Assembly (NCBI RefSeq): GCF_003665095.1
Contig: NZ_RCHV01000002.1
Coordinates: 434,001 to 498,000 of the forward strand
Source: Streptomyces sp. Z26
GTDB lineage: Bacteria; Actinomycetota; Actinomycetes; Streptomycetales; Streptomycetaceae
Reading direction: 5' to 3'
DNA length: 64,000 nucleotides
Shown here: positions 8,718 through 17,270 of the stretch, piece after piece
How positions within the stretch are numbered: the stretch's first letter is position 1
Layout of the letters: every line of letters starts with the position of its first letter
Program-made: the position numbers and the translations under genes
Notes under the pieces: model-generated
What the model saw: only the letters and a program-made list of their open reading frames with translations
What the model was told of the DNA's origin: nothing
The model's database searches: none

Positions 8718-9074
8718 ATGCCGCGCTTCCTGACGATCGTCACGCACAACGAGAGCAAGCAGACCGCCGAGGGGCCGGACCCGGAGTCGCAGCGGCGGAT
8801 GGGCGAGCTGTACGAGGAGATCAGCCGGGCCGGGGTCGTCCTGGACATGGGCGAGCTGACGCGTACCTCCGAGGCCACCCGGCTGACCTGGACCGGCGGC
8901 GAACTCAGCCGTACCGACGGCCCGTTCACCGAGAGCAAGGAGGTCATCGGCGGCTACACCGTCGTCCAGGCCAGGGACCGGGCGGAGGCCGTGGAGTGGG
9001 CGCGGCGGTTCGGTGAGATCCAGGGCCGCCACGAGGACCTGACGGCCGAGGTGCGGCAGATCTCCGAGGACTGA
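8718..9074 (+). CDS. YCII-related (DGPF) domain protein
   Basis: 118 residues spanning a single YCII-like fold with the diagnostic DGPF motif at 67-70 followed by TESKE. Such proteins are small, cytoplasmic, and commonly encoded directly beside ECF42 sigma factors, as here (40 bases upstream of the longest reading of the sigma gene). Their biochemical role is not settled. The ATG at 8718 has GAGGAG seven bases upstream. An ECF42-like promoter precedes the gene. Confidence 0.9.
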   Translation: MPRFLTIVTHNESKQTAEGPDPESQRRMGELYEEISRAGVVLDMGELTRTSEATRLTWTGGELSRTDGPFTESKEVIGGYTVVQARDRAEAVEWARRFGEIQGRHEDLTAEVRQISED

Positions 9075-9113
9075 GGACGGGGGACGGGCGGGGCGGGTGT
9101 ACGGGGGGGCGGC

Positions 9114-10538
9114 GTGCGTACGGGAGGGCGCGTGCGTACGGGGCGGGTGGCCGCGGTTGCCCGCCCCCCGCGCGGCTGCTGTGATGTGGCGGTGACGGCG
9201 GGGAACGCGCGGGAGAGCGCGCCGGTACGGGAACCGGTACGGGAGGACGCGGCGGCGCGGGCGGCCGGAGCGAGCACGCCGGGGACGGCGCGCGCCACGG
9301 GCTCCGCCGACATCGCCGCGACCGTCGAGGCCGTGTTCCGGATCGAGTCGGCGCGGATCATCGCGGCAGTCGCCCGCGTCGTACGGGACGTGGGCATCGC
9401 GGAGGAGTTGGCGCAGGACGCGTTGGTCGCCGCGTTGGAGCGGTGGCCGGAGTCCGGCGTGCCGGACCGGCCCGGCGCCTGGCTGACGGCCACCGCACGG
9501 CACCGCGCGGTGGACCTCGTACGCCGCCGGGAGACGTACGCCCGGAAGCTCGCGGAGGTCGGCCGGGCACTGGAGGACGTGCCGCCGCCCGACCCGGCCG
9601 ACCTCGACGACCCGGACCGCATCGACGACGACCTGCTGCGGCTGATCTTCACCGCCTGCCACCCGGTGCTGTCGGCGCGGGCGCGCACCGCGCTGACGCT
9701 GCGCCTGCTGGGCGGGCTGACGACGGAGGAGATCGCCCGCGCGTTCCTCACGTCCGAGGCGACCGTCGCGCAGCGGATCGTGCGCGCCAAGCGGACGCTG
9801 GCGAAGGCCGGGGTCCCGTTCGAGGTGCCGTGCGGCGCGGACCGTGACGCCCGGCTGGCCTCCGTCCTGGAGGTCGTCTACCTCGTCTTCAACGAGGGCT
9901 ACTCCGCCACCGCCGGTGACGACCTGCTGCGGCCCGCGCTGTGCGAGGACGCGCTGCGGCTGGTGCGCGTCCTCGCGGGCCTGGTGCCCGGGGAGCCCGA
10001 AGTGCACGGGCTGGCCGCGCTGTTGGAGTTCCAGGCGTCCCGTACGGCGACCCGCACCGGGCCCGACGGGCGGCCCGTGCTCCTGGCCGACCAGGACCGG
10101 TCCCGGTGGGACCGGCTGCTGATCCGGCGCGGTACGGAGTCCCTGCGGCGCGCGGGCACCGGCCCGTACTCGCTCCAGGCGGCGATCGCGGCCTGTCACG
10201 CGCGGGCGGCGCGGTACGCGGACACGGACTGGGCGGCGATCGCCGCGCTCTACGGGCGGCTGGCCGCGCTGGGCCCGTCACCGGTCGTGGAGCTGAACCG
10301 GGCGGTGGCCGTGTCGATGGCCGAGGGGCCCGCCGCCGGGCTGGCCCTGGTGGACGCCCTGCTCGGTGAACGGGCCCTGCGGGACTACCACTTGCTGCCC
10401 AGCGTCCGCGGCGACCTGCTGGAGCGGCTCGGCCGGGGCGAGGAGGCGCGCGCGGAGTTCGAGCGGGCGGCGGCGCTCACCCGCAACGCGCGCGAACGGG
10501 AGCTGCTGCGGGAACGGGCCGCGCGCGCCGCGCCGTGA
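9114..10538 (+). CDS. ECF sigma factor, ECF42 group, with C-terminal extension
   Basis: Up to 474 residues. The sigma-2 region (VFRIESARIIAAVARVVRDVGIAEELAQDA is split here as VFRIESARIIA and AEELAQDALVAALE) and sigma-4 helix-turn-helix (LTTEEIARAF...AQRIVRAKRTLA) are followed by the roughly 200-residue TPR-like extension typical of ECF42, with FNEGYSAT and LQAAIAACHA. No anti-sigma gene is adjacent; in this group the extension itself is thought to control activity. The start is uncertain: GTG codons at 9114, 9132, 9147 and 9192 are in frame, and an 18-base repeat creates the first two. The stop and domains are secure. Confidence 0.9.
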   Translation: MRTGGRVRTGRVAAVARPPRGCCDVAVTAGNARESAPVREPVREDAAARAAGASTPGTARATGSADIAATVEAVFRIESARIIAAVARVVRDVGIAEELAQDALVAALERWPESGVPDRPGAWLTATARHRAVDLVRRRETYARKLAEVGRALEDVPPPDPADLDDPDRIDDDLLRLIFTACHPVLSARARTALTLRLLGGLTTEEIARAFLTSEATVAQRIVRAKRTLAKAGVPFEVPCGADRDARLASVLEVVYLVFNEGYSATAGDDLLRPALCEDALRLVRVLAGLVPGEPEVHGLAALLEFQASRTATRTGPDGRPVLLADQDRSRWDRLLIRRGTESLRRAGTGPYSLQAAIAACHARAARYADTDWAAIAALYGRLAALGPSPVVELNRAVAVSMAEGPAAGLALVDALLGERALRDYHLLPSVRGDLLERLGRGEEARAEFERAAALTRNARERELLRERAARAAP

Positions 10539-10577
10539 CCCGCCCGCGCACCGCCCCCGTACGCACACCCGCCCCGT

Positions 10578-11162
10578 TCAGTCGCGGACCCGCTCGTACG
10601 TGAGCACCGCCGCGCCGTTGCCGAACGTCCGGCTGTCCGTCAGCGCGAACGGCACCGGCCCCGCGAAGTCCGTCGCGAACATCGGGATGCCGCCGCCCGC
10701 CACCACCGGGTAGACCTTCGTGACCAGCTCGTCGATCTCCGGCAGCAGCAGCCCCGCGAGCTCGCCGCCGCCGCACAGGTAGACGCCCTGCCCGCCGTCC
10801 TCCGCCTTCAACTCCCGCACCCGGGCCAGCGGGTCGGTGGCGACGAACTCGACGTCCGGGTCGGGCGACGGGGAGTCGGCGCGGGAGAAGACGTACTGCC
10901 GCAGGTGCCCGTACGGGCTGGTGTTGCCCTCGTCGAGGGCGATCCGGTAGGTGGCGCCGCCCATCAGGACGGTGTCGAAGTGCCGGTTCGCGGCGTCGTC
11001 GAAACCGAGCATCCGGCGGATGTGGGTGGGCAGGGTCTCCGGGTACTCGGTGGTGAGGTACTGCGTCATGTCCTCACCGATGGGATAGAAGTCGGCCGTG
11101 CCGTCCGGGGCGGCGATGAACCCGTCGATGGTCAACGCGATGTAGTAGGTCAGCTTGCGCAT
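10578..11162 (-). CDS. Dihydrofolate reductase-like (RibD C-terminal domain) protein
   Basis: 194 residues. The protein begins with the family signature MRKLTYYIALTIDGFIA, has VLMGGATYR near residue 66 and a GGGELA nucleotide-binding loop in the C-terminal half. The RibD C-terminal/DHFR fold binds NADPH. Most such stand-alone proteins have no assigned substrate, and folate or pyrimidine reduction should not be assumed. GGGAGA lies just upstream of the ATG at 11162. It converges on the ECF42 sigma gene, and comparable reductases often sit near such sigma factors. Confidence 0.88.
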   Translation of the reverse strand: MRKLTYYIALTIDGFIAAPDGTADFYPIGEDMTQYLTTEYPETLPTHIRRMLGFDDAANRHFDTVLMGGATYRIALDEGNTSPYGHLRQYVFSRADSPSPDPDVEFVATDPLARVRELKAEDGGQGVYLCGGGELAGLLLPEIDELVTKVYPVVAGGGIPMFATDFAGPVPFALTDSRTFGNGAAVLTYERVRD

Positions 11163-11348
11163 CCCGTTCTCCCGTCAGTGGTGCGGACGTGCATACGTGC
11201 GTGCGCGCGGCGGTGGAGGCGCGCGGGCGGTGGCGCCGGTGGTGCGCGGCGACGGTCACAGGCGGCGACTGTACGGACCCGCCGGGGCCGCCGCATCCAC
11301 CTTTCGGGCGCGCCGCGGCGCCCGTCGCACCGGCACCCCCGGCGCCGT

Positions 11349-11918
11349 TCACTCCACGCTGAGCGCCCACTGCCCGGCCCGGCCGGTGAACACCAGCGGG
11401 GTCAGCGGGTACGTGTCGATCCGCCAGTACGAGTGCGGCGGCGCCTTCAGCACGTAGCAGAGGGCGGCCCGTACGACTGAGGGTTCCGCGACCGCCACGA
11501 CCCACTCGCCGTCGCCGTCCACGGGCCGGGTGTCCAGCCAGCCGCCGACGCGCGAGATGAACGCGAGCAGCGACTCGCCGCCGTGCGGCGCGGAGCGCGG
11601 GTCGGTGAGCCAGGCGTCCACCGAACGCGGCTCGCGGGCGGCCACCTCCTGGAGCGTACGGCCGCGCCAGCGCCCCATCCCGCAGTCGCGCAGGGCGGGT
11701 TGGGCGAGCGGCGACAGCCCGAGCAGCTCGCCGGTCTCGCGACAGCGGCGCGACGGGGAGCAGTACCGCAGCTGGGCGGCGGCCAGCCGGGCCAGGCCGG
11801 GCACGGCGCGCTGCACCTCGTGCCACCCGGTCGTGTCCAGCGGCCGGTCGTCCTCGAACCGCACGTCGAGCACCGAGGAGCTGCGGGCGGCCGTCAGCAG
11901 CGTCACACGAAGGTGCAT
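11349..11918 (-). CDS. Histidine phosphatase-fold protein with degenerate active site
   Basis: 189 residues. The layout follows the phosphoglycerate mutase/histidine phosphatase superfamily: strand 1, an SPSRRCRETGELLG segment, GMGRWRGRTL, PHGGES and a final hydrophobic strand. The usual RHG motif is replaced by LTAARSSS at about residues 8-15, and the second catalytic histidine position reads AEPSVVRA. With both histidines absent, phosphoryl transfer is unlikely. Binding or regulatory use of the fold is inference. The ATG at 11918 opens directly into strand 1. Confidence 0.75.
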   Translation of the reverse strand: MHLRVTLLTAARSSSVLDVRFEDDRPLDTTGWHEVQRAVPGLARLAAAQLRYCSPSRRCRETGELLGLSPLAQPALRDCGMGRWRGRTLQEVAAREPRSVDAWLTDPRSAPHGGESLLAFISRVGGWLDTRPVDGDGEWVVAVAEPSVVRAALCYVLKAPPHSYWRIDTYPLTPLVFTGRAGQWALSVE

Positions 11919-12029
11919 CCGGCGATCGTAGGCCGCCGCGCGCCCGAGTTCGATACCCCGGCGGCGCCCGTCGGGCGCGGTTCCACGGGGCCGCGCGGCT
12001 TGTCCGGATACGTGCGCCGGGCGGAACGT

Positions 12030-13514
12030 TCAGCCGGTCGCGCCGCCGTCCCCGGCCGCCCCGCCGCCGACGACCGGCGCTCCGGTACGGGCCGCGCGCA
12101 GCCGTCGTACGCCTTCCGCGATCTCGGCGGCGCCCGCGGCGGGCGCGTAGCTGAGGCGGACGTACGGGGCGGTGGCCTCGGCCGCGAAGTACGGGCGGCC
12201 GGGCGCGACGGCGACTCCGGCACGGAGTGCCGCGGCGACGAGCGCGGCCTCGTCCGTGCCGTCGGGGAGCCGCAGCCACAGCTGGTAGCCGCCGCGCGGC
12301 GCGTACGGCACGGGCACGTCCGGCAGCTCCCGGGCCAGCGCGGTGAGCAGCGCGTCGCGGCGTACCGTCAACTCGCCCGCCACCGTACGCAGATGGCGGG
12401 GCCAGGCGGGGGCACCGACGAGTTCGAGGGCGGCCTCCTGGAGAGGGCGGGGGACGAAGAAGCTGTCGACGATCTGGATGGCGCGGAGCCGTTCCAGGGC
12501 GGGGCCGCGCGCCGTCAGCGCGCCGACGCGGAGGCTCGGTGACGTCGCCTTGGTCAGCGAGCTGATGTGCACGACGACGCCGTCCGGGTCGTCGGCGCGC
12601 AGGGTGCCGCTCAGCGGCCCCGCGTCGGCGTGCGCGAGCCGCCGCGCGAAGTCGTCCTCCACGACGAACGCGCCCGCCGCGCGGGCGGCGGCCAGCACCG
12701 GGCCGCGCCGGTCGGCGGCGAGGACCGCGCCGGTCGGGTTCTGGAACAGCGGCTGGCACACGAACACCCGCGCGCCGCTGGCCCGGAAGGCGCGCGCGAG
12801 CAGGTCGGGCCGTACGCCGTCACGGTCCACCGGTACGGGCACGGGGCGCAGCCCGGCGGCGCGGGCGGCGGCCAGCATCCCGGGGTACGTGGGGGACTCG
12901 ACGAGCACGGCGGCGCCCGGACCGGCGAGCCCGCGCAGCGCGGTGGTCAGGGCGCTCTGGCCCCCGGCGGTGATCAGCACCTCGGCGGCGCTGACGGCGC
13001 CCGTACCGCCGCCGATCTCGGCGGCGAACCACTCCCGCAGCTCCGTCACGCCCTCCAGCGGCGGCCGCCCCCAGGCGCCGGGGCGGCGCCCCGCGCGGGC
13101 GAGGGCGGCGGCGAGCGCGCGTTCGGGGCGGAGGGCGGCGGGGAGGTAACCGCCGTTCAACTCGATGACGCCGGGCGGGGGTTCGGGGAGCGTGGCGAGG
13201 ACGCCGCCGGCGTCGACGGCGCGCGGCGCCGGGTCGGAGGGCGTGTCGGCGCTGAGCGCCAGCTCCTGCCAGGAGGTGTCGCCCCCGGTGTGCGCCGCCG
13301 CGCGCGGGCGCGCCCGGTACGCCCCGGCGCCGGGCCGGGTCTCGACCAGGCCCTCCCGTACGAGCGCGGCGAGCGCGCCGGAGACGGTGACGGGGCTGAC
13401 GCGGTGGCGGTCGACGAGCGTACGGCTGGACGGCAGCTTCTCCCCCGGGGAGTAGCGCTCCAGTTCGGCACGGAGGACGGCGGCCAGATCGGCCACACTG
13501 CTACGGTGTTGCAT
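12030..13514 (-). CDS. MocR-type PLP-dependent aminotransferase/GntR regulator
   Basis: 494 residues. A GntR winged helix occupies about 1-70 (LPSSRTLVDRHRVSPVTVSGAL). A fold-type I aminotransferase domain follows, with NPTG at 259-262, the cofactor-binding Asp in VEDDFA near 287 and the PLP lysine K322 in SSLTKATS. MocR regulators usually sense an amine, amino acid or PLP and control a divergent neighbour, here an EamA exporter. The ATG at 13514 shares the tetranucleotide CATG with the exporter start, and no ribosome binding site is evident, so a leaderless mRNA is possible. Confidence 0.9.
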   Translation of the reverse strand: MQHRSSVADLAAVLRAELERYSPGEKLPSSRTLVDRHRVSPVTVSGALAALVREGLVETRPGAGAYRARPRAAAHTGGDTSWQELALSADTPSDPAPRAVDAGGVLATLPEPPPGVIELNGGYLPAALRPERALAAALARAGRRPGAWGRPPLEGVTELREWFAAEIGGGTGAVSAAEVLITAGGQSALTTALRGLAGPGAAVLVESPTYPGMLAAARAAGLRPVPVPVDRDGVRPDLLARAFRASGARVFVCQPLFQNPTGAVLAADRRGPVLAAARAAGAFVVEDDFARRLAHADAGPLSGTLRADDPDGVVVHISSLTKATSPSLRVGALTARGPALERLRAIQIVDSFFVPRPLQEAALELVGAPAWPRHLRTVAGELTVRRDALLTALARELPDVPVPYAPRGGYQLWLRLPDGTDEAALVAAALRAGVAVAPGRPYFAAEATAPYVRLSYAPAAGAAEIAEGVRRLRAARTGAPVVGGGAAGDGGATG

Positions 13515-14499
13515 GAGAGAGCAGAGTAGCGCTATCGACCCGTCGGGGATAGCGGTCCCCGCCCCGGACCCCGCCTCCCCCGCTTCCCCGTCCGCCCCCG
13601 CACCCGCGCCCGCACCCCGTACGTCCGCCGACCCCGGGCTGTCCGACCGGGGCGGGCTCCTGCTCGCGGCGCTCGGCGTCCTCGCCTTCTCCCTCACCTT
13701 CCCCGGCACCGCCTGGGCCCTGGAGGGCTTCGGCCCCTGGTCCGTCACCACGTCCCGGATCGTGCTCGCCGCGCTCCTCGCGGGCGGCGCGCTCCTCGCG
13801 TACCGGGTGCCGCCCCCGCCCCGCGCCACCTGGCCCGGTCTGGCGGTGGTCGCCGCCGGTACGGTCGTGGGTTTCCCGCTGCTCACCACGCTCGCGCTGG
13901 AGACGTCGTCCACCTCGCACGCCGCCGTCGTCGTCGGCCTGCTGCCGCTGACCACGGCCGCGTACGCCGCGCTGCGCACCGGCCACCGCCCGTCCCGTAC
14001 GTTCTGGGCCGCCGCGCTCGCGGGCGCCGCCGTCGTCCTCGCGTTCGCGCTGCACGACAGCGGCGGCGGGGCGTCGCGCGGCGACCTCTACCTGCTCGGC
14101 GCGCTGCTGATCTGCGCCGCCGCGTACGGGGAGGGCGGGCGGCTCGCCCGCGAGATGCCCGGCTGGCAGGTGATCGGCTGGGCGCTGGTGGCATGCCTGC
14201 CGTTCGCGGCGGTGGGCGCGGTGTGCGCGCTGCGCGCCGAGCCCGTGACGCTCGGCGCGCACGCGGTGGCGGGGCTGCTGTGGGTGGCGGCGGGCTCCCA
14301 GTTCCTCGGGCTGGTGGTCTGGTACCGGGGTCTGGCGCGTACGGGCGTGGCCCGCGCGAGCCAACTCCAGCTGGCGCAACCGCTGTTGACCCTGGTCTGG
14401 TCGGTGCTGCTGCTCGGCGAGAAGCTGTCCCCGGCCGCGCCCGTGGCCGCCACGGGCGTGCTGGTGTGCATCGCGGTCACCCAGCGCAGCCGCGCCTGA
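13513..14499 (+). CDS. EamA/DMT family transporter
   Basis: 328 residues and about ten hydrophobic helices, starting at GLLLAALGVLAFSLTF (around 48), arranged as two EamA repeats. The family exports amino acids, metabolites or drugs. A Pro/Ala-rich cytoplasmic leader of about 45 residues precedes the first helix. The ATG at 13513 is the only usable start before that helix and overlaps the start codon of the divergent MocR gene. The pairing suggests exporter expression is governed by that regulator, possibly for an amino acid or amine. Confidence 0.9.
   Translation: MREQSSAIDPSGIAVPAPDPASPASPSAPAPAPAPRTSADPGLSDRGGLLLAALGVLAFSLTFPGTAWALEGFGPWSVTTSRIVLAALLAGGALLAYRVPPPPRATWPGLAVVAAGTVVGFPLLTTLALETSSTSHAAVVVGLLPLTTAAYAALRTGHRPSRTFWAAALAGAAVVLAFALHDSGGGASRGDLYLLGALLICAAAYGEGGRLAREMPGWQVIGWALVACLPFAAVGAVCALRAEPVTLGAHAVAGLLWVAAGSQFLGLVVWYRGLARTGVARASQLQLAQPLLTLVWSVLLLGEKLSPAAPVAATGVLVCIAVTQRSRA
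13530..13554. promoter_or_regulatory. Inverted repeat in the MocR/EamA divergon
   Basis: CGCTATC (13530-13536) and GATAGCG (13548-13554) form a perfect inverted repeat with 11 bases between. It lies inside the first codons of the EamA gene and 16-40 bases upstream of the MocR start, a good place for autoregulation. The MocR protein is the obvious candidate ligand, but this is inferred from position only. Confidence 0.5.
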
Positions 14500-14641
14500 G
14501 GACGGCGCGGGGGCGCCCCGCGGCAGGCACGGGCGCCCTCCGCGCGCTCCCGTGCGCGCGGGGCGCGTGACGGCGCCAGGGCCGTAGAATGTGACCCACG
14601 ACACATTCACCCGACCCGCCCCCGCGCACCGGAGGTCCCTC

Positions 14642-14845
14642 ATGCACGCGAACACGGGCGACCAACTGCTGGTCCACGGACGGACCGTGGGCCGACTCGA
14701 CCAGGTCGCGGAGATCGTCGAGGTCATCGGCCCGGACGGCGGCCCGCCCTACCGGGTCCGGTACGAGGACGGGCACGAGACGGTGCTCTCCCCCGGACCG
14801 GACTCGGTGGTGCGCGGTCACGAGGAGCCCGACCCCGGACGGTAG
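14642..14845 (+). CDS. DUF1918 domain-containing small protein
   Basis: 67 residues. The sequence MHANTGDQLLVHGRTVG then EIVEVIG...PPYRVRYEDGHE matches the DUF1918 small beta-barrel family common in actinobacteria; its function is unknown. GGAGG six bases before the ATG at 14642 sets the start; an in-frame ATG-like start 17 codons earlier has no site. The last 28 bases overlap the 3' end of the convergent hydrolase gene. Confidence 0.88.
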   Translation: MHANTGDQLLVHGRTVGRLDQVAEIVEVIGPDGGPPYRVRYEDGHETVLSPGPDSVVRGHEEPDPGR

Positions 14846-16146
14846 TGGTCCGCGACGACCCGGCCCATCGCCCCGATCACGTCCTCGGACACCTCCTTCG
14901 CGGAGAAGAAGACGTGCCCGGAGACCTCGGGGAAGTCCGCGCAGTACGTGAGGTGCCGCGACAGCTCCGCCGGGTCCTGCCAGGGCGCGGCCTGCGCCGG
15001 GTCGCCCGCCTTGTAGAGCGCCTCCCCGACGTGCAGCGCGACACCCGTACCCCGTACGGCCTCCGCCCACCACGGGACCAGCTTCGCGTAGTCGGCGGCG
15101 GCGAAGCCCATGTTCCAGTAGAGCTGCGGCACGACGTAGTCGATCCAGCCGCGCCGCACCCAGCCGAGCGTGTCCGCGTACAGGTCGTCGTACGTCTGCA
15201 CGCCCGCAGCCGTGTCCGAGCCGCGCGGGTCGGTACCGCTGTTGCGCCACACCCCGAACGGGCTGACGCCGAACCGGGGGCGGCGGGGCGTACGGCGGAT
15301 GCGGGCGGCCGTCTCCGTCACCAGCAGGTCGATGTTGTGCCGCCGCCAGGAGGCGAGGTCGGCGTGGCCGTCTCCGTGCAGCCGGTACGCCTCCGCGTCG
15401 TCGAAGACCTCCCCCGCGACCGGGTACGGGTAGAAGTAGTCGTCCCAGTGCACGCCGTCCAGCGCGTAGCGCCGCACCGCGTCGAGCATCGCGTCCTGCA
15501 CGAAGCGGCGCACCTCCGGCAGGCCCGGGTTGTAGTAGAGCTTCCCGCCGTACGGCACCACCCAGTCCGGGTGCCGTCGCGCCGGGTGCTCGGGCGCGAG
15601 CCGGGCCGGGTCGTCGTGCAGCGCGATCCGGTACGGGTTGAACCACGCCTCCAGCTCCAGCCCCCGCGCGTGCGCCTCCCGCACCGCCCAGCCCAGCGGG
15701 TCCCAGCCCGGGTCGCGGCCCTGTTCGCCGGTGAGCCACTGCGACCAGGGCTCGTACGGGGACGGCCACAGGGCGTCGGCGGTCGGACGGGCCTGGAAGT
15801 AGACGGTGTTGAGGCCGCGGCGTACGGCCGTGTCCAGGTGCGCGGCGAGCTCGGCGCGCTGCCGGTCGGGGCTCAGGCCGGAGGCGCTGGGCCAGTCCCG
15901 GTTGTCGACACTGGCGATCCACATGCCGCGCACCTCGCCCCGCGCGGGGCGGCCGTACGCCGCCGCGGCCGTGTCCGCGGAGGTCACCGCGCCGCTCAGC
16001 GCGCCGACGGCGGCGACGGTGAACCCGCGGCGGGAGAGCCCGGCGCGCCACCTCCCTCCCGTACGGGCCGCGCCGCCCGTACCGCCACCGCCGCCCGCTG
16101 CCGCGCCGGTTCTCCCCGCCCCGCCGGTGCCCGCTCTCCGCGTCAT
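14818..16146 (-). CDS. Family 10 glycosylhydrolase-like (GHL10/DUF187) protein, Tat-exported
   Basis: 442 residues. The N-terminus is Gly/Thr-rich and then carries a twin-arginine signal, SRRGFTV at 38-44, followed by a hydrophobic stretch ending in ADTAAAA. The catalytic-like TIM-barrel domain begins RGMWIASVDN and contains LNTVYFQARP, LEAWFNPYRIA, DGVHWDDYFYPYP and a late VVPQLYWN. These are hallmarks of the GHL10 family, putative glycoside hydrolases acting on cell-surface glycans. The ATG at 16146 is chosen because it places the Tat motif within 40 residues; GGAAGG lies upstream. Substrate unknown. Confidence 0.88.
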   Translation of the reverse strand: MTRRAGTGGAGRTGAAAGGGGGTGGAARTGGRWRAGLSRRGFTVAAVGALSGAVTSADTAAAAYGRPARGEVRGMWIASVDNRDWPSASGLSPDRQRAELAAHLDTAVRRGLNTVYFQARPTADALWPSPYEPWSQWLTGEQGRDPGWDPLGWAVREAHARGLELEAWFNPYRIALHDDPARLAPEHPARRHPDWVVPYGGKLYYNPGLPEVRRFVQDAMLDAVRRYALDGVHWDDYFYPYPVAGEVFDDAEAYRLHGDGHADLASWRRHNIDLLVTETAARIRRTPRRPRFGVSPFGVWRNSGTDPRGSDTAAGVQTYDDLYADTLGWVRRGWIDYVVPQLYWNMGFAAADYAKLVPWWAEAVRGTGVALHVGEALYKAGDPAQAAPWQDPAELSRHLTYCADFPEVSGHVFFSAKEVSEDVIGAMGRVVADHYRPGSGSS

Positions 16147-16368
16147 GCCGCCCGCCTTCCCGGCGTCTCCGCCGCGTCCCGGCCGACCGCGCCGCGTTCG
16201 TCCTGTTCGGCCCGATCGCCCGCTGATGTCCGTACGAGCCAGCATGCCCCGTGCGCACCCCGCCGACCCGGTAACGACCCGGCGGGGTAACGTCGGGCGG
16301 CGTGCGGGGCGGCCGGAGGCGTATCCGGGGGCGGCCGCACGGACCCGTTGATCTGCGAAAGGCACGAT

Positions 16369-17229
16369 GTGACCGACATCCAACGCGTCGGAGTGGTCGG
16401 CTGCGGCCAGATGGGCGCCGGTATCGCCGAGGTGTGCGCGCGGGCCGGACTCGACGTCAAGGTCGCCGAGACCACGGGCGAGGCCCTGGAGTACGGCCGG
16501 ACCCGCCTGGTCAACTCCCTGGAGAAGGCCGCCCAACGCGGCAAGCTCTCCGCAGCGGAGCGGGACGCGGCGCTGGACCGGCTCACCTTCACCACGGACC
16601 TCGGGGAGTTCGCCGAACGCGACCTGGTGATCGAGGCGGTCGTCGAGAACGAGCAGGTCAAGACGGAGATCTTCCAGGTCCTCGACCAGGTGGTGACCCG
16701 TCCGGACGCCATCCTCGCCTCGAACACCTCGTCCATCCCGCTGGTCAAGCTGGCCGTCGCCACCTCCCGGCCGGACCAGGTCATCGGCATCCACTTCTTC
16801 AACCCGGCGCCCGTACAGCAACTCGTCGAGCTGATCCCGGCGTTGACCACCGGGGACGAGACGATCAAGCGCGCCGAGGCCGTCGTCAGCGGCATCCTCG
16901 GCAAGCACGCGATCCGCGCGCAGGACCGCTCGGGCTTCGTCGTGAACGCGCTGCTGATCCCGTACCTGCTGTCCGCGATCCGCATGTTCGAGTCGGGCAT
17001 CGCCAGCCGCGAGGACATCGACAACGGCATGGAGCTGGGCTGCGCCCACCCCATGGGCCCGCTGAAGCTCACCGACCTGATCGGCCTGGACACGGTGGCG
17101 TCGGTCGCGGACTCGATGTACGCCGAGTTCAAGGAGCCGCTGTACGCCGCTCCCCCGCTGCTCCAGCGCATGGTCGACGCTGGCCGCCTGGGCCGCAAGT
17201 CCCGCGCGGGCTTCTACCCGTACGACTGA
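16369..17229 (+). CDS. 3-hydroxybutyryl-CoA dehydrogenase family protein
   Basis: 286 residues, the usual length for single-domain 3-hydroxyacyl-CoA dehydrogenases. It has the NAD-binding GCGQMGAG at 11-18, SNTSSIP near 116, the catalytic histidine region GIHFFNPAP and the C-terminal helical domain HPMGPLKLTDLIGLD. It interconverts acetoacetyl-CoA and 3-hydroxybutyryl-CoA, or a related acyl chain, in fatty-acid and PHB metabolism. The GTG at 16369 is preferred over an ATG seven codons upstream because GAAAGG precedes it at good spacing. It stands alone, converging on the phosphatase gene. Confidence 0.93.
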   Translation: MTDIQRVGVVGCGQMGAGIAEVCARAGLDVKVAETTGEALEYGRTRLVNSLEKAAQRGKLSAAERDAALDRLTFTTDLGEFAERDLVIEAVVENEQVKTEIFQVLDQVVTRPDAILASNTSSIPLVKLAVATSRPDQVIGIHFFNPAPVQQLVELIPALTTGDETIKRAEAVVSGILGKHAIRAQDRSGFVVNALLIPYLLSAIRMFESGIASREDIDNGMELGCAHPMGPLKLTDLIGLDTVASVADSMYAEFKEPLYAAPPLLQRMVDAGRLGRKSRAGFYPYD

Positions 17230-17270
17230 CGCCGCGCACCCCGGCCGCGACGGCCGTCCAGTCGTGCGCG

